Shown here in pieces: positions 16,322-25,455 of a DNA stretch of 32,906 nt. Made by a program: the position numbers and the translations under genes. Position 1 is the first letter of the stretch. Each line of letters starts with the position of its first letter. The stretch is from Rhodospirillaceae bacterium (lineage in GTDB: Bacteria > Pseudomonadota > Alphaproteobacteria > Bin65): assembly GCA_011523655.1 (NCBI GenBank), contig WTGH01000035.1:1-32906 (forward strand), given 5' to 3'. The notes under the pieces were generated by a model, which did not search any database, was not told the origin of the DNA, and saw nothing but the letters and a program-made list of their open reading frames with translations.

Positions 16322-16480
16322 ACCGGAAGCGACGGCGCAGCGCAGGCGGCCGGCGGTGAAATCCGCTTTGCCGGCCGGAAAGGGCCCGCCTGTGTAACGT
16401 CGGGCTCCGGTGCGAGACTGGCGCGCGAGGGAAGCGCGGCATCCCGAAAGCCGCCGGAACCGGCCCGTGCATAACGGGGC

Positions 16481-16508
16481 TTGACATCCTCGACTAGAAC
16501 ATTATATG
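16481..16508 (+). promoter_or_regulatory. Possible sigma70-type promoter with no gene downstream
   Basis: A perfect TTGACA (16481-16486) is followed after 16 bases by TATATG (16503-16508) in an AT-rich patch. It points into the repeat-rich gap, where no coding gene follows on the plus strand. It may drive a small RNA, be a relic, or be chance. Confidence 0.35.
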
Positions 16509-16592
16509 AATATTCTACACTCCGTCCCGGGCGGCTCCGGCCGAAATGACGGGTGGGGTTGGAGCCGCTACCGAAAGCCGGACCCTGACGAA

Positions 16593-16612
16593 TCATGACA
16601 TTTCCTGACACG
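16593..16612 (+). repeat. Tandem 10-bp repeat, cluster A (2 units)
   Basis: TCATGACATT is followed by TCCTGACACG, preceded by GAA. This is the same unit as in clusters at 16705 and 16955. Confidence 0.6.
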
Positions 16613-16642
16613 TCCCGGACTGACCGCCACTCCACTTTGCCA

Positions 16643-16672
16643 CCCCGGACGGAGCGCAGCGACGATCCGGGG
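16643..16672. repeat. REP-like extragenic palindrome
   Basis: CCCCGGA (16643-16649) pairs with TCCGGGG (16666-16672) around GGAGCGCAGCGACGA-like sequence. From general knowledge, the pattern 'CCCCGGA-CGGAGCGCAGCGA-...-TCCGGGG' is a common extragenic palindrome of alphaproteobacteria. Confidence 0.55.
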
Positions 16673-16704
16673 TCCGGGGCGACAAGAAGCGTGGAAATGC
16701 AGAA

Positions 16705-16724
16705 TCATGACATTTCATGACGCC
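16705..16724 (+). repeat. Tandem 10-bp repeat, cluster B (2 units)
   Basis: TCATGACATT is followed by TCATGACGCC, again preceded by GAA, as in cluster A. Confidence 0.65.
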
Positions 16725-16888
16725 TGCCGAGAGCCGCCTTTCCGGCGCCGCGGCCGTCCGATGTCAGCGATTTAGGAAATTATCCATACCTTGCCGCCGT
16801 TATGAATATTTTCCGGAACGGAAATGGCGGATTTCTGCGGATTCTGTGCCGGATAAAGCGGCTCGGCGGCGAAAAAAACACGAAATAT

Positions 16889-16898
16889 AGACCGGTCT
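16889..16898. promoter_or_regulatory. Perfect palindrome AGACCGGTCT, TetR-operator-like
   Basis: This perfect 10-bp palindrome sits in an AT-rich flank (GAAATAT before it). Palindromes built on AGACCGGTCT are typical operators of some TetR-family repressors. No TetR gene is in the window. About 40 bases further on is GGAGGAG, a good ribosome-binding site, but it leads only into the tandem repeats, so the regulated gene seems to be missing. Confidence 0.4.
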
Positions 16899-16954
16899 GT
16901 CTCAGCCTTGAGGCCGGACCGCGGATGCGCAACGGAGGAGGCTACCGGCACGAA

Positions 16955-16984
16955 TCATGACACATCATGACATTTCATGACACT
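16955..16984 (+). repeat. Tandem 10-bp repeat, cluster C (3 units)
   Basis: TCATGACACA, TCATGACATT and TCATGACACT follow one another at exact 10-bp spacing, preceded by GAA as in the other clusters. One unit per helical turn would put bound proteins on the same DNA face. Confidence 0.7.
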
Positions 16985-17064
16985 TCGGCATGTCACGCGG
17001 GGCATGTCCCGCGGCGCGCCCGGTCTGGCTGCGGAAGGGGCCGGCTGCGGAAGCGGGCCGGCAG

Positions 17065-18222
17065 TTACGCCGCCGCCGGCAGCACGGCCTCCAGCTTTCC
17101 GATGTCGCCGATGTCCGGGCAGCCGGTCTGGGCCTGGAAGCGGTCGAGTTCGTCGCGCAGGATGTCGAGCGAACGGGCGGCGCCGGGCCGGCCGGCGGCG
17201 GCGACGCCGTACAGCGTCGCGCGGCCGACCAGCGTGAAGTCGGCGCCGAGCGCCAGCGCCCGGCCGATATGGGACCCGCGCCGGATGCCGCTGTCCAGGA
17301 TCAGGGCCATCTCCGGCCCGGCGGCGGCGCGGATCGCGGGCAGGACGCTGACCGGCGCCGGCGCGGCGTCGAGCTGCCGCCCGCCGTGATTCGAGACGAT
17401 GATGCCGTTTACCCCCAGCGCCTTCGCGCGGGCGGCGTCGGCGGCGGATTGCAGCCCCTTCAGGATGAAGGGCTTGTCCCAGGCGTCGCGAAGCCAGGCG
17501 AGATCGTCCCAGGTCAGGGTCTGCGAGATCCGCGCGACCATGAAGGCCGCCAGCGTCCCGGCGGTGGCGCCCTCCGGGGCGTAGGCGGCGATGGTGGCGA
17601 GGCGCGGCGCCGGACCGGCGAGGAAGCGCAGCGCCCAGCGCGGGTGCAGGGCGCCGTCGAGCAAGGTTTTCGGCGTCATCCTGAACGGCACGCTGAAGCC
17701 GTTGCGCAGGTCGCGCTCGCGCTTGCCGGGCCAGGGCGCGTCGACGGTGAGCACCAGCGCCTGCGCGTCCGCCTCGCGCGCCCGGCGGACGAGGTCCAGA
17801 TTGGTTTCCCGGTCGCTCTGGGCGTAGAGCTGGAACCAGAACCGGCCCTCGGTCGCCCGGCCGATATCCTCGATCGATGTCGTCGCCGCGGTGCTGAGGA
17901 TATAGGGCACGTTGGCCGCCATGGCGGCGCGCGCCAGGCACAGGTCCGCGTCGGGCCACAGCAGGTTGCTCATGCCGGTCGGCGCGATCCCGACCGGGCG
18001 GTCCCAGGTCTGCCCGAACAGGTCCGTCTTCTGGCTGCGCTCGCGGATATCGACCAGGTAGTTGGGCGTCACCTGCACGGCGTCGAGCGCGTCGGTGTTG
18101 CGCGCCTTGCCCAGCTCGTCTTCGGCCGCGCCGTCGACGAAATCGAAGATCACCCTGGGCAGCCGGCGCTGCGCCGCCTCGCGCATGTCGGCAATCGTCA
18201 AAATGCGGGAAAGTCCGGCCAT
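17065..18222 (-). CDS. FMN-dependent alpha-hydroxyacid dehydrogenase (L-lactate dehydrogenase type)
   Basis: This is a 385-residue TIM-barrel flavoenzyme that oxidises L-lactate or a related 2-hydroxyacid to the oxoacid. Landmarks are the N-terminal LPRVIFDFVDGAAEDE, the FMN-binding PVGIAPTGMSNLLWPD (76-91), STAATTSIEDI (110-120), the Asp-x-Pro of LTVDAPWPGKRERDLRNG, Lys in FILKGLQ and the active-site SNHGGRQLD with its catalytic His and Arg. It then has the LDSGIRRGSHIGRALALGA phosphate-binding end. I use ATG 18222 because the frame upstream overlaps the divergent gene and lacks family features. It is divergent from the NAD-type dehydrogenase (58 bp between starts). Confidence 0.9.
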   Translation of the reverse strand: MAGLSRILTIADMREAAQRRLPRVIFDFVDGAAEDELGKARNTDALDAVQVTPNYLVDIRERSQKTDLFGQTWDRPVGIAPTGMSNLLWPDADLCLARAAMAANVPYILSTAATTSIEDIGRATEGRFWFQLYAQSDRETNLDLVRRAREADAQALVLTVDAPWPGKRERDLRNGFSVPFRMTPKTLLDGALHPRWALRFLAGPAPRLATIAAYAPEGATAGTLAAFMVARISQTLTWDDLAWLRDAWDKPFILKGLQSAADAARAKALGVNGIIVSNHGGRQLDAAPAPVSVLPAIRAAAGPEMALILDSGIRRGSHIGRALALGADFTLVGRATLYGVAAAGRPGAARSLDILRDELDRFQAQTGCPDIGDIGKLEAVLPAAA

Positions 18223-18280
18223 CCTTACCGCCGGCGCCCCGGCCGGCCACCTGTTCCGGGAAATCTGCGAGTGTCCTGCC
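18223..18280. promoter_or_regulatory. Short divergent promoter region of the two hydroxyacid dehydrogenases
   Basis: These 58 bp separate the start codons of oppositely transcribed genes. Both promoters and ribosome-binding sites must overlap here or lie inside the other gene's 5' end. No clear operator is visible. Confidence 0.4.
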
Positions 18281-19357
18281 ATGCCGACCGTGCCGCACGC
18301 CAGCCTCAAAATCGCCGTCAAGGCCATGCTCGCCGCGATGGGCAGCGGCGGCGCCGAAGCGGAAACCGTGGCGGACCATCTGGTCGAGGCCAATCTCAAG
18401 GGCCATGACAGCCACGGCGTCGGCATGATGCCGCTCTATGTGCGGAACTGGCAGGCCGGCACGCTCGCCCTCAACCGGCCGCTCGAGACCCTGCGCGACG
18501 ACGGGCCGTTCCTGGTCTGCGACGCCGGCGGCGGCCACGGCCAGGTCGCGGCGCTGGAGATCACCCGGCGGACGGTCGAACGGGCGCGGGAAACCGGCGT
18601 CGCGGTCAGCGGCCTGATCCTGGCGCACCATATCGGGCGGGTCGGCACCTATGGCGAGGCCTGCGCCGACGCCGGCATGGTCTCCATCCAGTTTGTCAAT
18701 GTCGGTGGCCACGAGGCGACCGTCGCGCCGTTCCGCGGCGCCGACGCCCGCTTCCTGACCAACCCGGTCTGCATCGCCGTGCCCGCCGCCGGGGACAAGC
18801 CGGCCACAGTCCTGGATTTCGCCACCAGCAAGGTCGCGCTCGGCAAGGTCCGGGTCGCCATGAACGAGGGCCGGCGAATGGACGACGGCCTGCTGATCGA
18901 CAGCGCCGGCCGGCCGACAGACGATCCCTCGGTCATGTTCACCGATCCGACCGGCGCCATGACACCGATGGGCGATCACAAGGGATACGGCCTCGCCCTC
19001 ATGGCCGAACTGCTGGGCGCGGCGCTCACCGGCGGCATGACGATCCGGCCGGAGCGCGGGCGCGACGCCGGCATCCGCAACAACATGCTCACCATCGTCA
19101 TCGATCCGGAGCGGCTGGCCGGCCGCGGGCCGTTCCTCGCCGAAGCCGCCGCCGTGGTCGATTGGGTCAAGGCCTCGCCGCCGGCCGACCCGGCCGAGCC
19201 GGTGCTGGTCGCCGGCGAGCCGGAGCGCCTGCACAAGGCCGAACGCAGCCGCGCCGGCATCGGGATCGACGAAACGACGTGGTCCGAATTGCAGGCCGCT
19301 GCCACTGCCACCGGGTTGGGCGCTGCGCGGTTCTCGGAACTTGCAGGCGCCGGATGA
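18281..19357 (+). CDS. Ldh/malate-type NAD(P)-dependent 2-hydroxyacid dehydrogenase
   Basis: This is a 358-residue member of the malate/L-lactate/sulfolactate dehydrogenase (Ldh_2) family, unrelated to the Rossmann lactate dehydrogenases. It shows the active-site block GHDSHGV (41-47, catalytic His45), LAHHIGRVGTYGE, LDFATSKVALGKVRVA, and the NAD-binding MGDHKGYGLALMAELL. ATG 18281 is chosen because a natural family start follows it; the upstream frame belongs to the divergent gene. Family members reduce or oxidise ureidoglycolate, 2,3-diketogulonate, malate, sulfolactate or delta-1-piperideine-2-carboxylate. Which one applies here is not clear. Shared control with the FMN enzyme is likely from the divergent arrangement. 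Confidence 0.9.
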   Translation: MPTVPHASLKIAVKAMLAAMGSGGAEAETVADHLVEANLKGHDSHGVGMMPLYVRNWQAGTLALNRPLETLRDDGPFLVCDAGGGHGQVAALEITRRTVERARETGVAVSGLILAHHIGRVGTYGEACADAGMVSIQFVNVGGHEATVAPFRGADARFLTNPVCIAVPAAGDKPATVLDFATSKVALGKVRVAMNEGRRMDDGLLIDSAGRPTDDPSVMFTDPTGAMTPMGDHKGYGLALMAELLGAALTGGMTIRPERGRDAGIRNNMLTIVIDPERLAGRGPFLAEAAAVVDWVKASPPADPAEPVLVAGEPERLHKAERSRAGIGIDETTWSELQAAATATGLGAARFSELAGAG

Positions 19358-19473
19358 GCGGACTTCGCGGGCCTGACGCGGGATGCCGCCGCCGTTCTGC
19401 GCAGCGCGGGATTGCACATCGGCCGCCCGTTCCGCATATTCTCAACACGGTTTGCTGCCGTTCGAGGCTCCGA

Positions 19474-19830
19474 ATGCGTATTCTTCCATTGCCGATCCTG
19501 GCGCCGCTGTCCGCAATGCTGCTCGGCGCCTGCGCGTCCACCGGCGGCGTCTTCTCGTCCGCGGAAGTGGCGCAGTGCGAAAAGGCGCTGGCGGTCCTGG
19601 TCCGGACCGGCCCCAACACCGCAAAATTCAGCATAGACGACAGCGCCGAGGCTGCGCGGACGGTCGACGGTCAAAAGGTCACCGACGTGACGCTGACCTA
19701 TATCCAGAACAATACACGCAAGCTGGCCAGCTGCTTCTACCCGCGCGGCAGGAAAGTTGCGGTCGGCTACGTCTTCGAGGGCCAGCGCCTGTCGGACGCC
19801 GCCACGGCGGCGGTCAACCGGCAGCTCTGA
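19474..19830 (+). CDS. Small hypothetical lipoprotein
   Basis: This is a 118-residue protein. A hydrophobic signal sequence (residues ~2-17) ends in the lipobox LGAC with Cys20, so it should be lipidated and anchored in the membrane. The mature part has two further cysteines (CEKALAVL and ASCFYPRG), which could form a disulfide, and looks like a small beta-strand-rich domain. I do not recognise a family. The upstream frame has no start that suits a signal peptide, so ATG 19474 is used. Confidence 0.65.
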   Translation: MRILPLPILAPLSAMLLGACASTGGVFSSAEVAQCEKALAVLVRTGPNTAKFSIDDSAEAARTVDGQKVTDVTLTYIQNNTRKLASCFYPRGRKVAVGYVFEGQRLSDAATAAVNRQL

Positions 19831-19843
19831 AAACCGGATTGCG

Positions 19844-19895
19844 CCCTTCGATACGCCCCGGCCTGGCGGCCGGGGCTACTCAGGGTAAGGGTGAG
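19844..19895 (+). repeat. REP-like element, left copy of an inverted pair
   Basis: It begins CCCTTCGATACG, followed by a perfect 9-bp stem GCCCCGGCC / GGCCGGGGC (19855-19876, loop TGGC), then CTACTCAGGGTAAGGGTGAG. It matches the inverted element at 19914-19952 at both ends. The stem may also act as a bidirectional transcription barrier between two converging genes. Confidence 0.6.
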
Positions 19896-19913
19896 AGAGG
19901 TTGTGAGAAATTA

Positions 19914-19952
19914 CACTCATCCCGAGTAGGCGCGTCAGCGCCGTATCGAGGG
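19914..19952 (-). repeat. REP-like element, right copy of an inverted pair
   Basis: On the minus strand it reads CCCTCGATACGG, a small stem GGCGC / GCGCC with a four-base loop, then CTACTCGGGATGAGTG. It parallels the left copy in both end blocks but has a different, shorter stem. Confidence 0.6.
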
Positions 19953-19964
19953 ACGGCCCGCCGG

Positions 19965-21182
19965 TCAGACCACGCCTTTGCAGCGCAGCTCGGCGACCGC
20001 CGCTTCGTCCAGTCCCAGCAGTTCGCCGAGCACCTCTTCGGTATGTTCGCCGACGGTCGGCGCCGGGCGCGTGTATTCCGGCGGCGTTTTCGACAGCTTG
20101 AGCGGGCTGGCGATGTAGGGTTCCGGTTTGCCGGTCGCGCTGTGGGGAATCTCCACGACCATGTCGCGCGAGCGGACCTGCGGATCGTCGAAAGTCTCGC
20201 CGATGCTGTTGACCGGCGCGACCGGCACGCCGAGCGGCGGCAAACCCTCGAGCCAATGGCGACGCGACTTCAGCCGGGTCAGCGCCGAGACCGCTGCAAC
20301 GCAGGCGGCCCGGTTGCGCACCCTGAGCGCGTTGGTCGCAAATCGCGGGTCCTCGGCCAATTCCGGCGCGCCGGCGAAGCGGGCAAAGGCGACGAACTGC
20401 CGGTCCGTCCCGACGGCCAGAATGAAGCTGCCGTCCGACGCCGGGAACGCCTGGTAGGGCACGATCGAGACATGGGCCGAGCCCCACGCCTTCGGCGACT
20501 CGCCGGTGTGCAGGTAATTCATGCCCTCGTTGACCAGCCAGGCGACCTGGGAATCGAGCAGGGCCATGTCGAGGTGCTGTCCCTCGCCGGTGCGCTCGCG
20601 ATGGCGCAGCGCGGCCAGGATTCCGACGTTGCAGTATAGGCCGCACATCAGGTCGGCCACGCCGACGCCGACCTTGCACGGCTCCTGGCTCTCCGGCCCG
20701 GTGATCGACATGATGCCGCCGGTCGCCTGGATGACCAGGTCGATGCCGCTGCGCGGGGCGTACGGGCCCGTATGGCCGAAGCCGGTGAGCGAGCAGTAGA
20801 TCAGGCCGGGGAATTCGTCCTTGAGATCGTCGTAGGCGAGGCCGTATTTCGCCAGCGCGCCGGTCTTGTAGTTCTCGAACAGGATATCGCACTGCGCGAT
20901 CATCCGCCTGGCCAGACCTTGACCCTCCGGCGTTGCCAGGTTGATCGTGACCGAGCGCTTGTTGCGGTTCGCCGCGTTGAAATAGACGCTGTCGTTGAGC
21001 AGTTCTTCGCCGTCTGCGTCCTTCAGGAAGGGCGGGCCCCAGCCGCGCACATCGTCGCCGGTGCCGGGCCGCTCGACCTTGATGACGTCGGCGCCGAGGT
21101 CGGCCAGAACCTGGGTCGCGGTCGGCCCGGCCAGGATTCGGGTCAGGTCGAAAACGCGGAGTCCTTCCAGCGGACCGGGCAT
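19965..21182 (-). CDS. Class III (CaiB/BaiF) CoA-transferase
   Basis: This is a 405-residue family III CoA-transferase, which moves CoA between carboxylic acids through an enzyme-aspartyl-CoA intermediate. It starts LEGLRVFDLTRILAGP, typical of the family. It continues with GADVIKVERPGTGDD, FNAANRNKRSVTINL and the catalytic aspartate block VGVGVADLMCGLYCN (Asp177). The C-terminal domain holds the usual GVPVAPVNSIGETFDDPQV and APTVGEHTEEVLGELLGL. I use ATG 21182; the upstream frame is basic, low-complexity and lacks family features. Its substrate acids are unknown. Together with the acyl-CoA synthetase it suggests activation of organic acids for degradation. Confidence 0.9.
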   Translation of the reverse strand: MPGPLEGLRVFDLTRILAGPTATQVLADLGADVIKVERPGTGDDVRGWGPPFLKDADGEELLNDSVYFNAANRNKRSVTINLATPEGQGLARRMIAQCDILFENYKTGALAKYGLAYDDLKDEFPGLIYCSLTGFGHTGPYAPRSGIDLVIQATGGIMSITGPESQEPCKVGVGVADLMCGLYCNVGILAALRHRERTGEGQHLDMALLDSQVAWLVNEGMNYLHTGESPKAWGSAHVSIVPYQAFPASDGSFILAVGTDRQFVAFARFAGAPELAEDPRFATNALRVRNRAACVAAVSALTRLKSRRHWLEGLPPLGVPVAPVNSIGETFDDPQVRSRDMVVEIPHSATGKPEPYIASPLKLSKTPPEYTRPAPTVGEHTEEVLGELLGLDEAAVAELRCKGVV

Positions 21183-21304
21183 GGGAGTTTCCCGTCGGGT
21201 TGGGGAGCGTGGTGGCGGCGAGGGCGGCAGGGCGCTTATAGGCAAGCCCCGGAACCGGCGCAACGGCGGGGCGGTTGCAACGACCGTTGGCGCGAAATTC
21301 GTGC

Positions 21305-22057
21305 ATGACGCACGATAGGGCAATGCCGTCAGAACCGTTCGCTCCAGAGCAGCGCTCTTCCGAATTGCCGACACCGGGCCGCTCGGTCGCCGGGGTCGAC
21401 GGCTGCCGGGCGGGTTGGGTCATGGTCCGGCGCGATGCGGAGGGCCGCTTTGCCGCGCCGTTTGTCGCCGCTGCGCTGGACGACCTGCCGGAGACCGACA
21501 TGGTCGTGATCGACATCCCGATCGGGTTGCCGGAGAGCGGCCGGCGGGCCTGCGACCTGAAAGCGCGCGCGATGCTCGGCCCGCGGCGCAGCAGCGTGTT
21601 CACCGGCGTACGCCGTCCCTTGCTGGCCATGTCCGGCTACGAAGAGGCTAACGCTTGGGGTAAGGGTGACGGCGAAGGGCTGACCAAGCAGATGTGGAAC
21701 ATCCTGCCGAAGATCCGCACCGTCGATGACTGGATCACGCCGGCGCGCAACCGGACGTTCCGCGAAGGCCATCCCGAACTGGCGTTTGCCGGCGTTTCGG
21801 GACGGCCGATGGCGCACTACAAGAAAACGCCGGAGGGCGAGGCCGAACGACTGGCCGCGCTGGCCGGATTCATCGACCGCTTCGCAGTACTCGAATGGCT
21901 GGACCGTGCGCGCGGCTCCGGCGCGGCGCGGGACGATATCGTCGATGCGCTGGCGCTGTGCCGTTCCGCCGCCCGGATCCTTCTGGGCCGTCACGGGCAG
22001 TTGCCCGCCGATCCGCCGAAAGACGCCCGCGGCCTGCCGATGGAAATGGTGTTCTGA
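21305..22057 (+). CDS. DUF429 protein (predicted RNase H-like nuclease)
   Basis: This is a 250-residue protein of the DUF429 family, predicted to have an RNase H-like fold. The first strand VAGVDGCRAGWVMV carries the expected acidic residue, MVVIDIPIGLP the second, and GHPELAFAGVSGRP plus the terminal RDDIVDALALCRSA the others. The cluster of Asp/Glu at strand ends fits two-metal catalysis, but no function is proven for the family. ATG 21305 or 21323 may be used; the domain starts well after both. It is divergent from the CoA-transferase. Confidence 0.82.
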   Translation: MTHDRAMPSEPFAPEQRSSELPTPGRSVAGVDGCRAGWVMVRRDAEGRFAAPFVAAALDDLPETDMVVIDIPIGLPESGRRACDLKARAMLGPRRSSVFTGVRRPLLAMSGYEEANAWGKGDGEGLTKQMWNILPKIRTVDDWITPARNRTFREGHPELAFAGVSGRPMAHYKKTPEGEAERLAALAGFIDRFAVLEWLDRARGSGAARDDIVDALALCRSAARILLGRHGQLPADPPKDARGLPMEMVF

Positions 22058-22098
22058 ATTTCTCCGGCCTGAATCTTTCCGGTCTGAATTTCTCCGGC
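22054..22098 (+). repeat. Three tandem 15-bp units after the DUF429 stop
   Basis: CTGAATTTCTCCGGC, CTGAATCTTTCCGGT and CTGAATTTCTCCGGC lie head to tail. The first includes the TGA stop of the DUF429 gene. In a forward frame they would read Leu-Asn-Phe/Leu-Ser-Gly repeats, but no start or gene supports translation. Confidence 0.75.
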
Positions 22099-22176
22099 CG
22101 CGGGACTCGGCGTTCTTGCCATCCGGGGACGCTCCCAGCACAATCCGGTATCGAACCATCAAGGGAGGCTTCTGCC

Positions 22177-23112
22177 ATGAACCGCCGCGATATCCTCAAA
22201 GCCGGGGCCGTGGGCGCCGGCGTCTATGCGCTCGCGTCCGCCGGGGCCCGCGCCGCCGGCAAGGCGAAGCCGGCCTTCGTGCTGGTGCACGGCTCCTGGC
22301 ACGGTGCCTGGACCTGGAACGAGATGACAATCCGGCTCGCCAAGGCCGGTCACGCCGCCTTCGCCGTGGATCTGCCCGGCGCCGGCTCCCGCACGCGGTT
22401 TCCCGCCTCGTTCCTGAAGCGCCCGCTCGACAAGAAGGCCTTCGCCACCGAAGTCTCGCCGGTCGCCAAGGTCACCCAGGCGCAGCGCACCGCCCATGTC
22501 GTCGACGTGGTGAAGAGCGCTGCCGGCGTCGGCAACGGCAAGGTGGTGCTGGTCGGCCATTCCTGGGGCGGCAACACGATCTCGGCCGTCGCCGAGGCGG
22601 TTCCCGACCTGATCCATTCCGTCGTCTACCTTACCGCCTTCATGCTGCGCGGCGGCATGTCACCGGGCGAGATGCTCGGCGATCCCAGCTTCAAGGCCGG
22701 CAAGGTGCTGCCACTGGTGATGGGCGATCCGGCCAAGATCGGCGCGCTGCGGATCGATCCTAGGTCGTCCGATCCGGCCTATGTCGCCGCGGCGAAGGAA
22801 GCGTTCTACGCCGACGTGACCGACGGCCATTTTGCGGCGATCGCCAACCTGCTGCATTGCGACGAGGTCGCCCAGACGGTCGGCGTCAAATCGCCAGTCA
22901 CGCCGGAGAAATTCGGCAAGGTCGCCCGCCATTACGTCCATCTGGCCGAGGACCGGGCGATTCCGGCGGCGGCGCAGGACAGGATGGTCGAGTTGGTCGA
23001 CGGGTCCGGCATCGGCGGCAAGACCGTCGTGCACCGGATGGGCGGCAGCCATTCGCCCTTCTACGCCCAGCCGGACGCCCTGCTGGAGGTGTTCCGCAAG
23101 ACGGCGGCGTGA
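22177..23112 (+). CDS. Exported alpha/beta hydrolase (esterase-like)
   Basis: This is a 311-residue alpha/beta hydrolase of the small esterase group (salicylate esterase / hydroxynitrile lyase-like). The N-terminus NRRDILKAGAVGAG is a twin-arginine-type signal followed by a hydrophobic Ala/Gly stretch and an AxA cut site near residue 27, so export by Tat is likely. The oxyanion region FVLVHGSWHGAWTWN lies at 34-48, the nucleophile is Ser129 in GHSWGG, and the catalytic His is His292 in MGGSHSPF. ATG 22177 has AGGGAGG about 9 bases upstream. The substrate is unknown, presumably an ester. Confidence 0.87.
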   Translation: MNRRDILKAGAVGAGVYALASAGARAAGKAKPAFVLVHGSWHGAWTWNEMTIRLAKAGHAAFAVDLPGAGSRTRFPASFLKRPLDKKAFATEVSPVAKVTQAQRTAHVVDVVKSAAGVGNGKVVLVGHSWGGNTISAVAEAVPDLIHSVVYLTAFMLRGGMSPGEMLGDPSFKAGKVLPLVMGDPAKIGALRIDPRSSDPAYVAAAKEAFYADVTDGHFAAIANLLHCDEVAQTVGVKSPVTPEKFGKVARHYVHLAEDRAIPAAAQDRMVELVDGSGIGGKTVVHRMGGSHSPFYAQPDALLEVFRKTAA

Positions 23113-23191
23113 CGGCGCTCCATCCCGACGTACCGCGGACGGCCGAGACCCGGCCGCCCGCGAGCGCCCGGACAAAGCGGGGACATCCGCC

Positions 23192-23836
23192 ATGCTGACC
23201 TTGTACGGCTATTACCGCTCGTCCGCTGCCTACCGGATGCGGATAGCGCTCAACCTCAAGGGCCTCGAATACCGCCAGGTTTCGATCCACCTGCGCGACG
23301 GCGCCCAGTTCAGCGAGGATTATGGCCGCCTCAATCCGCAGCATCAGGTGCCGACTCTAGAGATCGAGGGTGGCGCTCTGCTGGTCCAGTCACCGGCGAT
23401 CTTCGAATGGCTGGAGGAGACGTACCCGGAGCATCCGCTCCTGCCTGCCGACCCGCTCGGAAGACAGCGGGTGCGCGCCATGGCGGCGGTGCCGGGATGC
23501 GATATCCACCCGATCGGCAACCTGCGGGTGCTGCAATATCTGCAAAAGAAGCTCGGCCAGGATCAGGATGCGGTGACGGCCTGGGCGCGGCATTGGATCG
23601 AACTCGGTTTCGCCGGGTTGGAGCGCATGCTGGCCGGTCAACCGGCGACCGGAGCCTTCTGCCACGGCGATGCGCCGACGATGGCCGACGTCTTCCTGGT
23701 GCCCCAGTTGTTCAATGCCGCGCGCTTCGGAGCGGACATGGACCGCTTTCCGACGATCCGCCGCATCGGCGAAACCTGCAACGCGCACGATGCCTTCGTG
23801 CGCGCCGCGCCCGGCAATCAGGAGGACGCCGAGTAG
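23192..23836 (+). CDS. maiA: Maleylacetoacetate isomerase (zeta-class GST)
   Basis: This is a 214-residue zeta-class glutathione transferase. The N-terminal thioredoxin-fold domain starts LTLYGYYRSSAAYRMRIALN, with the SSxxYRMRI active-site signature at 10-18. It includes the glutathione-binding NPQHQVPTLEI and the QSPAIFEWLEE segment. The all-helical C-terminal domain ends with the short DAFVRAAPGNQ. The enzyme isomerises maleylacetoacetate to fumarylacetoacetate in tyrosine or gentisate-type ring degradation. The fumarylacetoacetase and ring dioxygenase are not in the window. It lies 79 bp after the hydrolase gene. Confidence 0.9.
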   Translation: MLTLYGYYRSSAAYRMRIALNLKGLEYRQVSIHLRDGAQFSEDYGRLNPQHQVPTLEIEGGALLVQSPAIFEWLEETYPEHPLLPADPLGRQRVRAMAAVPGCDIHPIGNLRVLQYLQKKLGQDQDAVTAWARHWIELGFAGLERMLAGQPATGAFCHGDAPTMADVFLVPQLFNAARFGADMDRFPTIRRIGETCNAHDAFVRAAPGNQEDAE

Positions 23837-23871
23837 CGCGCGGCTTTGCCTGACCGGGGGAACGTGGTTAA

Positions 23872-25446
<1,575 letters not shown>

Positions 25447-25455
25447 ACAAGCGGC

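Larger units (their letters stand above)
16322..17064. other. Gene-free 740-bp region rich in short repeats
   Basis: This gap lies between two converging genes. I see no credible coding frame. It holds a G+C hairpin just after the restriction gene (GGCCGGC at 16348 with GCCGGCC at 16370), a promoter-like site, a REP-like hairpin, three clusters of a tandem 10-bp repeat, a TetR-operator-like palindrome and two copies of TATGAATATT (16505, 16802). Such density suggests remnants of regulatory DNA or a mobile-element boundary. Confidence 0.5.

Noticed and set aside
16593..16984. CRISPR array
   Set aside because: Units are 10 bp in tandem without spacers, and no cas genes are present.
16955..19417. 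Very long minus-strand frame across both hydroxyacid dehydrogenases
   Set aside because: Out of frame with the FMN enzyme motifs and antisense to the Ldh gene; arises from high GC.
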